Source of the DNA: Tetrahymena thermophila SB210
Taxonomy: Eukaryota; Ciliophora; Oligohymenophorea; Hymenostomatida; Tetrahymenidae
DNA length: 64,000 nucleotides
Assembly: GCF_000189635.1 (NCBI RefSeq)
Contig: NW_002476425.1
Coordinates: 62,001 to 126,000 of the forward strand
Direction of reading: 5' to 3'
Below the pieces are notes generated by a model. It was given only the letters and a program-made list of their open reading frames with translations. It was not told the DNA's origin and searched no databases. This document shows, one piece after another, positions 48,574 through 61,177 of this stretch. Every line of letters begins with the position of its first letter. Within the stretch, counting starts at the first letter, position 1. Position numbers and translations under genes: made by a program.

Positions 48574-50637
48574 TTTTATTGTTTTTTTTTGATATTTTAA
48601 AATTGAATTTCTGATTAATTTTTATATAAATTATCTTGTTTGAAATTTTATTTTTTAAATAAAAAAATATATAATTAGATATATTAGAGAGTGATTAATT
48701 AGCTATCCAAATATCTATTTTTATCACAAGTGAGATAGATAAATTGTTTATGTTTAATTTTTCTCTATTACAGTGGAGGAATAAAATTCTAAAATAAAAC
48801 TCTTTTATTTATTCATACACAATTATAGGTCTTTAATTTTATTTATTTACTAGTAAATAAATAGACATCTTGAAGAAATTTGAGTGCATTTACCTAGCAA
48901 GATGTTTAAATAATAATAAATTAAGTTAGAATGGTTTCAGGCACTTGAAGTATTTTGATATACTTGTAGTTATTTACTTATTTATTTACTTATTTTCGAA
49001 ATAAAATATTTTTATTGAAATGATGTGATATTATTTATTAAGTGCGTAATCCTTCCTGATAATAAAATTAAAAAAATCAAATAGATCATATCTAGATTAA
49101 TTATTGATAATAAAGATATTTGCGCTCTTTATTTTAGCTTATTGATTATAAAATTTATATCTACAAAACAAAAATAATTTTTTAAGTATCTTAAAGTTTT
49201 TAATAAAAATACGAATTCACACTTATCATAAAGTAGGCAAAAATTTGAAGTTTTATAAAAAAAAAATATTTAGATGTTTTAGAGATTGGTTAGTTAGACT
49301 AAAATACAATTTTATCACAAGTGAGATTGATGATTTCGTTATTAAGTAGCAAAATTGCTTTCAAAAAACATTAAGTATATTGGTATATTTGTGGTAATTA
49401 ACTTATTATTACATTTTTCTAAATGATATATTAAGGAAATAAAAAATTTATGATGTGATATTATTTATTAAGTGCATAATTCATATTGAAAGAAAATAAT
49501 TGATCAAATTTAAATTACTTTTTAATTAAAAAGATTTGCGATATTAATTTTATTTTATTTGTTGTATAATTGATCTCTATAAAACAAAAATAATTGTTTG
49601 AGTTACTAAAGTTTTTTGATAAAAATATGAATTCGCACAGATCATAAAGTAGGCAAAAAGAGTGTTTAATATGCATGGGTAATTAACTTTGTAGTGAAGC
49701 TAATTAAAAAAACATAAATTGCAATTTAGAAATTTTTAAAGCATATTTTTTTAAAATCAATAATATAATGAATGATTATGAGTAAATCAAAAAATGAATA
49801 AATGAACAAAAAAAAGAATTAGGGGAATAAATTCTGCATAATATGAAAATAATTTTATAAAGAAAAGAATTTTCATTTAATTTAGTTTCATATAATTTAG
49901 AAAAAGTGTTATTCAACAAACAAAATACTAATAAAATAGAAAAAAGCGAAGAAAAATAATAACAGGCAAATAGGTTAAAATACATTCTAATTAGAATTAT
50001 AAAGTACAATAAATAGACAAAGAATCAATTATTTTTGAAATTTTTTAAATATTTTTTGCAGTAAAAAAATGGGTTTTATTTTTAAAAATATTTTATTCTA
50101 CTTTTGAAAGAATTGAAGATAATTTCCAATTTAATTTGATAAAAAATGATTTCGCTAAAAGAATAATTTAGACTATTCTTATTTGAATGATTTTCTTTAA
50201 AATAGTAGTTAATAATGAAGTTTAATGTAAATAGAATTTAGTTATAAATTTGAATAATTAATTAATATAGAATGTAATACTAATAATATTTTATTTTTTA
50301 ATTTGAATACATTGAATTTATTAAAATTTTATTTATATTTTTGGTGAAAAGCATAAAGAATTTCTAGTTTTAAAAATTAAAATTAGTTGTAATTTAAATG
50401 GTTTTTTTTGTATTTTAGTTATTTTTTTATGCTTTTATTTGGTTAATTAATTAATAATTTATTCTTTATTTTCTGTATTTTTAGCATTTATGATAAACTG
50501 ATTGATTGATGCAATCGCTTTTTATCACAGTTTGAAACTTTATTTTAGTTTTTGTATTAATTACTGTTGTACTAAATTTATATACAAATTATGATAGGAA
50601 GATGGTATATATATCTATGAATGAATGTATGAATGAA
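48574..50637. other. Intergenic region
   Basis: About 2 kb of AT-rich spacer between two minus-strand genes, largely occupied by the tandem duplication at 48.68-49.67 kb. Near 50624-50639 there is a small ATGAATGAATGTATGAATGA simple repeat. A 77-codon minus-strand standard-code frame at 49776-50009 has no support. Confidence 0.55.
48680..49670 (+). repeat. Two-unit tandem duplication in an intergenic region
   Basis: Unit 1 spans about 48680-49260 and unit 2 about 49285-49670. Shared blocks in order are TTTATCACAAGTGAGAT, then GATGTGATATTATTTATTAA followed by GTGC, then ACAAAACAAAAATAATT, and ATAAAGTAGGCAAAAA. The copies have drifted with indels, and unit 2 is shorter. No coding capacity is evident. 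Being noncoding yet still alignable, it could be a recent local duplication or contain a conserved regulatory or RNA element. Confidence 0.75.
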
Positions 50638-53600
50638 TCATGGGAATGCATAGTTCAACTTTTTAATGTAGTTTGTAAACATATCTGTGAACATGCTTTT
50701 AGCTTGTTAGGTGTTAATTGCATTGTGGAAATTTTATTCTATTAATATTTCTACTTTTATTTAGTTTGTTTCTGGGATGTAAGTTGCAATATTTCCACTG
50801 AAGAGTTCTCCTCTTACGTTGTTGCTTTTCTTATTCTTTTTAACGAATTGTTCTATTTCTTCTGAGTTTAGAGATATGTCGATTTCGCACATTTATTCCA
50901 CAAAATGAGCTTACTCTGGTTATTCTCCATTATTTCCAGCTTCATTATTATATTGTAGGAAGGAGAAGTGTTTAAGATACACAAATTCACAAGGTTTTTC
51001 GAGGTATCTGGATGAGCAATTTGCATACAAAACAGTATTTTGGATGTCTTCATTGATGGAATATATGTAATCGTAAGAATTCAAGATAGTTTGAATACTT
51101 GCACTGTTTTTAAAGTTGTAAAAAGCTGCATAAGAAGATGTGTTAACATAGTACTCTCCTGTTATAATATACAATCTTTCTTAATTTAGACTTATTTCAC
51201 TCCTAAAATAGATATTGCAAGTTTTAGATTAGATTATTGGATCGAATAGCTCCAAGTTATAAAAGTATTCCTACTCGAATTTATACAAAAAGTCTTGATA
51301 GGTTTCTTATTTGATAATTTCGAATTAATAATTAGCCTCATTGCTGAATGATTCTGGAGTTTTTTTGTTTAGAGAGTTAAGCCATTGCATATACAGTTCG
51401 GGTTATTCGAGTAAATCTCTATTTTACAGCTAATCGCCATCAATAACTTGTAATTAGTATGAGTCGCAATCGTAGTATTACTGGTATGCAGATGTTTTCC
51501 TATAGTAGCTTATTTATTTACTTTCGTTGATCATGCTCTTTCTCTACTAAAACTCTTGTTAGCTTAATAGTCTTGGTTCTGCATATTGGCTTTCTCTTTT
51601 ACTAGCATTATTGCTAATTTATGGAGTGTTGAAGCAAGTGTAAAAAGGGGAATCGCTATAGCTGTTAGTATTTTGTAATTAAATATTCCTTTGACTATTT
51701 GGATTAACCATGTTTGTACCACTTTAAACACTAAAATACTTTTAACTTGCTCTATTTGAATCTTACAAGGATCTTGGTCCAATCTAAGGAGAACTAATCG
51801 AATTCATAGCATTTTCTTCTTCATCAATATTTTGCTAGGCCATATTAAAATTATTGTAAGAGTCGCAATGAGTTATTCCATGGCCAATAGTATTAAAGTC
51901 GTGATTATTGCTTGTATTCATTTAAAAAGATAGATGAGGTAGAGGTGAATGAATGATTTCATTTATTGATTATTTTTCTTCCTCTTCTTCTGTCTATTAA
52001 TTGCCATTTTTGAAAACTTAATCTTATTGATTAAAAACTTATTGAGGCAATTCTTGATCCTCTTGTATTATTTTATTTTCATTTTCTGTAAGAGATTGTA
52101 AATTTTAAGTGGATTCACCAGGTACTTATTATTTTAATTCCTAAAGAGCTTTTTGCTCTCTACTTTCAATCTTTTAATTTATAATTTGAGGATTGTCATT
52201 TTTCTCTTCCTCTTCTTGGGATTTATCATCTTCGATGTCTTCATCTTTGTGTTCTTTAATAGGTATTTCTTACAATTTATTCTTTGAAGCCTACTAGTAA
52301 CTATTTTTTAATGAAAAAGAATGGACTTCACCAGATTCAATTTAATCTGTGCTTCCTTTATTGTCTGTTTCACTTTATATCGAGTTTGCTTGTAGGGGTT
52401 GAGTATTATTCATAAATTTCGATAAATTTTGAGCTATGCTTCCTGCAGAGCTACTTTGCTATAAACTTTTTCTCGAAGGTCTCTTTTGCATGATGACTCT
52501 GTTAGTATTTTCTAAAAGCGATTTATGGTGGTGAGGCATAGTTTTATTTAAAGTAGATTCACCATTACTTTAACTTAAAACAGAATCACGATGGGAAACA
52601 GAAGCCTATTGTTAGGTTGGCTATTTACTGTTGTATGGATGGATAGTAAAAACAAACTGCTCTGTAGTTACATTCCTAGGATCTTAGATGACGATAGATA
52701 TATTTTCTGCTTGCACTTTAGCTGCTAAGGGTTTTTTCGAAGGCTGTCTTAGACTAAAACGATTTGAAAATATATTAAATTCTTCTTATTTTTAATTATT
52801 TTAATCTTGATCCTGAGAAGAGTCAGAGAATTTCCTTTGTTTTTTAGACGGTGATGTTTAATATGAGAAAGTATCTGATTGGTTGTTAAATTATTAGTTT
52901 TATTTGTTCTTCTAAGATTATTGTTGATTTGATTCATTTTAAAGAGAATTCGCTTCATCAGGTGATGTTTCGCTTTTTTAAGTTAAATCAGCAGTTTAAA
53001 TGGGCTAAGTCATTTTACTTTCTTCAATATTGTTATTGTCATTTTATTTTTCTGCACAGAAACTGAATTCATGGGCTTCAATCATTTTATTATTGTTATT
53101 ATTATTATTATTGTTAGTGTTGCTATATTAATTAGTAGCACTCATTTCTCCAATACATTTAGATTCTTCTTCTTTTATCTCTTTGATAGGGAGCAAATTT
53201 TCTTCTGAATTATGAACAGATTTGATATTTTCTTAAGATTATTTTAAAATGTTCTATTTATTCATATTAGTTTTAGATCCTTTTCTTGATTATAATTATT
53301 ATTTATTTGAAGAAATTTGATCTTCAACTGCAAACTAATCTTTTTTTGAATTAATTCCTGCTATACTACTGCTTGATGATATTTGAAATTATGGAAAACT
53401 CCCTTTAGAATTGTCTATTTATTCTTAAATCTATTTTTCCTTTTCATAGTCTATTTCATCTTCTTTGGATTTTTACTTGAAAAGCTTACCACTCTCAGAT
53501 CTTACAGATCTAACGCTAGAACGTTAAATTTGCTAAGCATCTTATTACTAACTACAGTTGTTATTTTATTACTTAGAATGATTATTATCATTATAAATTT

Positions 53601-55236
53601 TTTTGCCATTTTAAGGATAGGTTGTAGTTGCTTGCTGCAAAAGTAAAATTAAATCGTTAATTGACTACTATTTTTTCATCACACATATGTTTTCTTCTTC
53701 TTTCCTAGAACTATTATCGCTATCTAATTGATCACCATTTTGTAAAGGAACCCCATTTGTTGAAGGTAAATGTTTTATAGGATGGATTATTGATTCATCT
53801 AAAAGAAATTTAGAGTCTTTGAAGTTTTATTGGTTGTTTCCAACAAAAATTGAATTTTTCTAAGAGTCTGCTAAAAGTAAAGATAGATCTGTTTCGTCTA
53901 TTCCAAATTAGTTTAAATTTTAACTTACTGATTAAGCCTAAGGTAAAGGAATACTGCTAATTTTTGAGAAATCTTGGACAAATGATGGCACACTTATTGG
54001 GTGGCCCATACCCTATTAAGAAAAAGCACTTTGCTATGTATGTGAGGGATTGTAGTGAGTTTAACCACCGTGAATTTAGAAAGTAGAATTTCTTGTGAGA
54101 TTCATTTATTAAAGAGATTTTCTGATCTAATTCAGCTTTTCTTCTTTTTGCTAAATATTTTCTTCATCTTCTTCTTCCTAATCATTGTCATCTTTGCCTT
54201 CCTATTCATTTTTATTCATACTAACTTCAGTTTTTGGTGGAAAAGATTCGCTGCTGTATCGATCTTAAAGTACAATTTGATTTTTAGGATCAATATGTTT
54301 CCACTTTTCGTTTTTGAATTCGTCTATTTCTATCTAAGAACCACTAATGCTTTATTCATTGTTAACCTATTCTTCAATATCTTTAAAACCTCTTTAATCA
54401 TTATTCCTTTCTTTCTTTTGTACCAAGCTATTTGGAATGATAACATTTTAATAACTTTCAACTTAATTTTATCTCTTGCTATCTCTCTTCCTTTGAGATT
54501 CACGTTTGCTATAGCTGATATTTCTAACACTTCTTTTAGGCTTTTCCTCTTAATTATGGTCTTCCTCTTCTTTCTCTGCCTATTCTTAAGTAGAAACTGA
54601 AGAAAGTCCTTGCTTTTGATTCTGTAAAATTAACTGTTTTTGGTATTTGCTATCAAAATCAGATTATTATTATTATTATTTTTATTGATAATAATCTGCT
54701 TTCTTAGTCTTCAAAAAATCATTTGAATTCATTTGCTAAGAATGAGATGATGACTGAGGAGGTACAACTGTTTCTAAAATAAATCTATCATTTGGATTAA
54801 TTTTATTTATTTTATATCCAATTTTTTCGCTATTTTAAAGTGTAATAATTTGTGGAGATGTTAAATTGCTAATTGTTGTATAAGTTTTAGAAAGAGCTAA
54901 ATCTTTTCTAAGTTAAGACCATCTCTTCTACTCTTCTAATTCTTCTTTTTCCATCTCATCTAACTCTCGCTGCCTTTCTGCCATCACTCTTCTTTCCTGC
55001 ATTTCAATAGAAATCGACTACTTTCTTTAGTCGCCATATATGTCTCCTATCCTCTTCCTCTATTCCCCATCGCTATCATCACCTCCTCTATCTCCTTATA
55101 TATAATTGGAAGAATCTAAAAATGGCTTTTTCAAATTTTCTTTGTTTCCATCTAGTTGATTGCTCTTCTTCTGGTTTTTTCCCTTGCCTTTGGCTTTCTA
55201 GAACAACTTCTCACATACACTGAGACATTATCCCAT
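50638..55236 (-). CDS. Large disordered protein with myristoylation-type N-terminus and START-like C-terminal domain, 1532 aa
   Basis: One uninterrupted frame of 1533 codons, ATG 55236 to TGA 50638, in frame just downstream of a TGA. It begins MGQCLSVCEKLF: Gly2 with nearby Cys4 and Cys8 fits N-myristoylation plus palmitoylation, so membrane attachment is likely. A Lys-rich basic stretch and a short Glu/Arg coiled coil (residues ~75-115) follow. Then come ~1100 residues of Gln/Asn/Ser/Glu-rich disordered sequence with SP, RS and acidic runs. Residues ~1300-1500 are globular; YIYSINEDIQNTVLYANCSS, RYLEKPCEFVYLKHFSFLQ and the preceding YAAFYNFKNSASIQTILNSY resemble the START lipid-binding fold, where an RDFVxLR-type strand follows a central segment. 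The START call is tentative. The large antisense frame at 54055-54600 is a shadow of this gene. Confidence 0.8.
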
Positions 55237-57730
55237 CGCAAAGAGCCTACCTTTGTTATTACTTAATTCTTTTTTATCGTTTTAGCTATTTTAATCTATT
55301 GGTCAATTGATTATCTAATAGTTAGATTTTTGTCCGCTAGCTTCTTTGTGGCAATAGGAGCGCTTTTTAATTAAACTAATTTGAAAGATTATACTTTCAG
55401 GTTGCAAAGGATTTTTAAAAAAAGTAGTTCTTGGAAATTTTTTAATTTATTTAGAATTATTAATAAAATGATGTAAAATAAATAAGGAAATAATTTGATT
55501 GTTAATATAAAAAAACTAACAAAAAAATAAATATAAGCATTTCTTTGAAATAAACCAAGCTTATGATAAAATTCTAAGCTGATTTTGTTTTTTATTTGCT
55601 TGATTGCTTGTTATCTAATTTAATTTCTTCCTTACTATAAAATAAAAGTTTGTAATGAATAAGTATTAGTGACATATTTAACAATAAACCTCTAATTTAA
55701 TTAAAGAATTCCAAATTTCCTTTTAACTTTACAGTTTACATTATTTAATAACATTTATAAAATCGATAAAATTATTACTCTATATTTTTATTGTCTCAAA
55801 TCCAACCCTAAAAGCTCATACTATTTTTCTCAATTATAACTTTATAGCAAGTAGTTTTTTTTAAAAATAGAACCTAAAAAAAATAAGGGATTAAATAAAA
55901 TCCATTTAACTACTACTTGTTAAACTAATTTTATCACTTTTTTTTTATTTTAATAATAGTCATCAATTTTTAATTATTCAATAATAGATTATGACGTATC
56001 ATTCATTCCAATCATAGATTTCATATCTATTTTTAGTATACAATTAAATTAAAAATATATGTTACCATTCTGAATTCATATAAATTAGTCTAAACTATTT
56101 ATATTTATAGTTTCTAAAAAAATCTTTATTGCTATTCTTTTTCTAAAAACACAACATTTTTCAAACCATAAATTTTCCAAGTCTAAATGGCGAACCTACC
56201 TTTTTCTCTATAAGTATTCAAATACAAATTCTATAAATACAATTTTAGATAGTTTTGAAATAAAAACAACATTTTTTAACCCTTCTTTTTTTAGTTTTTG
56301 ATTAATTTTCATCAAACTGTAATTAAATTAAAATTTTACTTGGTGTTTTACTCATTAAATTAGCAGACTCGCCCACCTTTTAAAGTAATTAGACCTCAAA
56401 GATATATTTATTTAATATAATAATTTAGTTAAATAAATGAATGAAATTTAATTAAATTTTTAATACTATGAGTTATTTTTTATAGAAAAGACTAGAAAAC
56501 ATCAAACAAACCCGTTTATCAAATTATTTTGTTATAGACAGACTGATATAAAATTTTTCAAAACATAATTAATTTATTATTTATCGCATTTTGTCTTTTG
56601 CAATACATCTTACAATATTTTATTTTTTCTAAGTTAATTTATTTAAAATAATTTTCTAATAATTAAAGCTCCATAAAGAATCAACTGCTTTTATTTTAAA
56701 TTTCTACAAGTTGTAACTTTTTTTTTTTCAAATTTATGAAATTAGCCAAATTTTGACAGGATTAAATATTCATAAATTAAAATTATATCTTACATACATA
56801 TTGGCATTTGTTAAAAAATAAATATTTATATTTATTATGTTATTAAAATTTATGACAATTAAATATAATTTGTATAAAAGTTGATTTAAAATAAAATTTT
56901 AATATAGTTTATTGATAATAAAGTAATTTTTCCACTTCATAAAAAAATAGTTGAAAGCAATTTAAAGATGAGTAACTTTTATAAAGAAAAGATTAGGTAA
57001 TAAATATTTTATTTACAAAAAAAGTTCAGATTAAAATGAAATATTTAATTAATTTTCTATTTAGTGTAAGCAAAAACATTGATTAAAATCATTATTATTT
57101 TTTTATCAGCTAAATTAATATCTCTAAGGTGCTTTTTGTTTAGATTACTTAACTCCAACCCCATATGAGACAGATGTTTTTAATTATTGATCAAGATTTC
57201 TTAGAGATTCATCTTAAATTTTAAAGTTTGAATTATTTTTAGTTTTTTAAGTATTTCTTTTTATATTTTTCCTCTGCCTTTTAAAGTTTGAAATGAACTT
57301 TAAAACTTTATCAATATTGTTTTATATGAAAAATTTTTTAAAAATCTTCATCCTATCAAAAACTTCAGTTTAATCAAACTGATCTCTTTACTAAACCTAT
57401 AATTTATGGTGATAAGATTCACTAAGTCTATGTATTGTGTTTTATTTTTCATAAAACTAAATATTTTTTAAAGAAGTTTCATTATTTTCAAGCTGAATGC
57501 TATTTCTTTTATCATATAAATTTCTTGATGAAGTCGTTTTTTCTTAATTATTTGGAACAACCAAAAAAGATGTTTCATTTTATTAATTCATTGAAACTTA
57601 GTTTTCAAATTATTTTTAGCTGTGCATTAAAATTTGAGAATACTCACCACCCTTCTTAATAGACGAAATTCTACTAACTGAATTCTACTTTTAAGAAATT
57701 AATTTTTATTTTATTTTTTAATCATTAATA
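55237..57730. other. Long intergenic region
   Basis: About 2.5 kb of very AT-rich DNA between two minus-strand genes. The 74-codon plus-strand frame at 57435-57659 is Phe/Lys-rich and not convincing. No RNA gene or repeat was recognised. Confidence 0.55.
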
Positions 57731-60700
57731 TCATTGCTATAACTGATTAAACTGCTTTACCATTTCATTTCTTAATCTAAACCGTTTTATCTTTTTTATA
57801 TTTAAAAAATATTTAGTTAAAAATAAAAATGATTAATGCATCTTTTACATAATTCCCTCTTCAGCAGCTTACTAAGTTATTTGAAATGATAAATTTCTAC
57901 CATAATTCTTTGAATCAGAGCTTAAGGTATTTTAGCTCATTTGTTTCTTAGAATTAATAGAGTCTACAGCTAAAAAGTTTGAAGCTCTTGTGTTAGTAAA
58001 TACTCCTTACTATTTTTCATCTTCCAATGATTCTTTTATGTTTGTATTTACAGATTCGTCAAAAAACTGTACTCCTTATGTTTCGTTATCACTTCCACTT
58101 TCTGATTAGTTAAACATACTAAATAGTATCGAATTTTCATTTTAATTTAACTCTTTTAATTGCTTAATTAATGCCAAATTTTCATTTACAAGATTCCTAA
58201 ATTATTTTATATATAATAAATTCTTGTTTTAAAGTTATTAAATATTATTTTTTATCCTAAAAATAAATCTAAATACAATTAAAATCTAAAAATTTTTTTA
58301 AAACTAAGGGTGGGGCTGAGTATTTTAATTAATCACGATAGATAATATTTGAATTTTTTATAGAATTAATATATGAATTTAAAGTATTTACAGTGGAATT
58401 AGTAGCTTATTTTTATCTCTTCGTGTTTGTTCTTTCCTTTTTTATTGCATAGAAAAATTATATCTTAGGCAGACGACAGGCTTGTTATATTTAAAATGAG
58501 TATTTGGACATTCATAAGAAAAATGACCCATTTATTCACAAGATAGGCATCTTAGATTCAAATCTCTGAAATTATTTTAGATCACCATTTTTTCTTAGAT
58601 TTATTTAAAAATTTCAAAATCTTCTTCATTTTTATTTAGTATTTACACAAACTCTTCTCTTGTAATTTTGTATATTGTTGAGAGCCCTATACTTTTTGCT
58701 CCTTCTTTTCTTGCAAGACCTGAAAAGAAAGAGGATTCTCCAAATATTTAATTTTGAGAGAGAAGCTTTAAAGGTACTTGCTCTTTATTTACTTAGTGAA
58801 ATAATTAAACAGATCCACTTTAAATAAAGTAAAACGATAAATCTTCTATACTATTTTCTTGAAAAATAATTTCATTTGGGGATATAACAACTTCCTTCAT
58901 AGCTTTGACTAATTTGCTGATTGTCTTTTGAGAAAAATATTTATAAAAAAAGGAAACTTGTTTTATGATTCTTTGATTAATATCTATATAAATCTCTTCT
59001 CTTAGCCTATTAGATAATTTATTCAATATTTTATCTTCTTATTCCTTGTCTCTCTCTTTTTATTCTTCTTAAAGAAAAATTAAATAATGTCTAACCCTAC
59101 TTATAAGCTCAATATTAACATTCTTTTTGCTAAGATACCTAGTTGTTTGTTTAAAATCAAATTATTTTTACTTTTATTGAAAAAAAGAAAAACAAACAGT
59201 TAAATAAAAGTTAAATTTACTTTGTTATAACACTTATTTAGGAGTTAAGCTCAATCTTGTCTTTTTATATATCTCTAAGAATCATTCCTACATTGTTGAT
59301 TGAGTAAGCAAAAATGCAACTCATAATAATCATCGTAACTAATGTAAACAAAGCTTCTTGCGTGTTACTTGGTGTAATATCTCCATAACCAACTTGATTT
59401 TAATAAATGTTTAATAAATAGATTTTAAAAATTAATTTTGAATACCTGTAGTCATTGTAGTTACTGCCCAATACAAAGAAAAAACATATTTACTTAATCC
59501 TTCATTAGATTGAATTCCATATTTTTCTATCCATGTTATTTCGACTCCATAATGTTTTTCAATTTTATATAAAGAAAACCAGCAGATACTTACTTTTTAA
59601 TTAAATAATAAATAAATCATAAAATGTAAATACCTCTATTATTGAAAATTTTCTAATTTAAAGTTGCTCTTAAGAATTAAAAGAGATAAATTGTTGCTTG
59701 AATATAATATTTTTTGGGTTTTATTGAAATTTTTTACATATATGAGCAGCAAATATAACATCAAATATGAGATCAAGCAGTTTGAGCAAGTATTTAGTGC
59801 TTTCCTTAAAGTTAAAAACTTATCTAAAAGATGAATCAGAAAAAAGAAGAGTGAATATCTTAATCAAGCCAAGCATATCTTAAATTAAAATTTGTTAGTC
59901 TATATTAGCATTTTCATAATTTGCTTTAAGTTTGTTAATAATAGCAAACATTGTGATGACATCAAATATAAAGTGGTTAGTTAGGTAAGACTTAACAATA
60001 GTTTTTCTATTTGTAATAACTTGATCTTACTAAAATAAGGCAGTGTTCAACTTAAATATAATATCAATTACGGAGAAAATAGCTGCAATAAAAAGAAAAA
60101 ATCTAACATAAATCTCATTCATAATCTCTTATGCAAAGAATATCAAAATGGAGTAAAGAAATAAAAATAAGTAGAAAAAGCTATTAGAAATAAATCCCCA
60201 CCAAATTACTGATGAAGATGTTGGCATTAAAATCATTCCTTACAGTTTGTAAATGATTTTTTGGCATACTTTTAACTATTTGAAGTAGTTGATATCAAAG
60301 TTTTTCTTTCGCTTTGGATTCTTTTGCATAAAGCTTGATTTATCATTTATCAACTGATAATCTTAAATCTTTAATTTATTTGGCTTTCTATCTTTATATA
60401 GAGATATTATTTAATCTGCAAAAGACTAAACAATACTATTGACCTTCATACTTCTACCCTGAGACTCTTTTATTAATAATTTAGCAATTGAATGAAATTC
60501 TTTTGGATTGTTTTGTACCATTGACCCAAAATCTATTTATTTTAGCACTACAAAATTTCTTCTATGGTATTGAGGACTTTAAAAAGGAGATCCGCTTTTC
60601 ATTAAAATAGTTTTGTTGTGTCTTAACGAACTATTTTTAAACCCTTAACTCATAGAGTTTTAAGATTCCCTAAAATTGTTGCTATTGTTGTTGCAGCGTG

Positions 60701-61177
60701 AAGAGAAACCATCACAAATTGTATCTTACCTATTCTCTAATGTTTTCAAAAGAGCAAACTTTTTCTACAAATAAATTCATATTTAATAAGTAAATTAAAT
60801 AAATTGAAAGCAATTACAAAATCTAATTTGGAATTTTAGCTAGCCTAATGAGAACAGCTGAGTTGATTTATTGAATTATTTGGTACCTAATATAAAAAAT
60901 CTATAAAACCAATTAATTATTTGCAACATTTTACTCCTAAAAAGGTTTCCATCTTTGGAAGTTTAGGGACTTCTACTTAATAATCTTTAGAAATATCGCA
61001 TTCTAACTCATCATCTTATTCTCCGAAATTTCCACTGTTCTACTAAATAAAAACGCTTTTGTTAAAAAAAGCAGAGCAGTTAGAATTGCTGCTCACAGAA
61101 TCGCTTTAATGTTTTTCTAATTGCTTAGTTCTATTTTTGTGAAAAATACTGGTAGAATACTATAAAATATTATTCAT
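57731..61177 (-). CDS. Cyclic-nucleotide-gated-type K+ channel, 949 aa
   Basis: Six exons: 60887-61177, 59738-60764, 59592-59446, 59392-59221, 59138-58392 and 58196-57731, all in matching phase with GT..AG introns. A disordered N-terminus (residues 1-~230) leads to six membrane helices starting near residue 265 (FISNSFFYLFLFLYSILIFF). The pore loop is SLYWAVTTMTTVGYGDITPS, carrying the K+ selectivity signature TVGYGD near residue 488. A C-linker and a cyclic-nucleotide-binding beta-roll follow (EVVISPNEIIFQENSIEDLS, then IFGESSFFSG). After it is a CCHC zinc knuckle, CLSCEQMGHFSYEC (about 742-756), common in ciliate members. The S4-like region is poor in arginines, so voltage gating is doubtful. 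Plasma- or ciliary-membrane location is inferred. Ciliates have very large families of these channels. Confidence 0.92.

Noticed and set aside
49776..50009. A 77-codon minus-strand hydrophobic frame
   Set aside because: Composition matches A/T-rich noncoding DNA; TGA is frequent in adjacent frames and there is no conserved feature.
52749..52958. A minus-strand frame rich in Lys and Asn
   Set aside because: It is an alternative frame inside the 50638-55236 gene; the true frame continues through it.
54055..54600. A 181-codon plus-strand standard-code frame rich in Phe and Leu
   Set aside because: It is antisense to the Lys/Glu/Gln-rich part of the 50638-55236 gene, whose own frame is 1533 codons and has an interpretable start and domain order.
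57435..57659. A plus-strand 74-codon frame
   Set aside because: Phe/Lys-rich composition typical of random AT-rich DNA, no signal, domain or splice partner, and in a gene desert.
59593..59737. Reading through the first channel intron in frame (HICKKFQQNPKNIIF)
   Set aside because: Splicing joins AAHI to LSICWFSLYKIEK, restoring the expected S5-to-pore sequence, whereas read-through breaks helix S5 and fails to join the next exon in frame.
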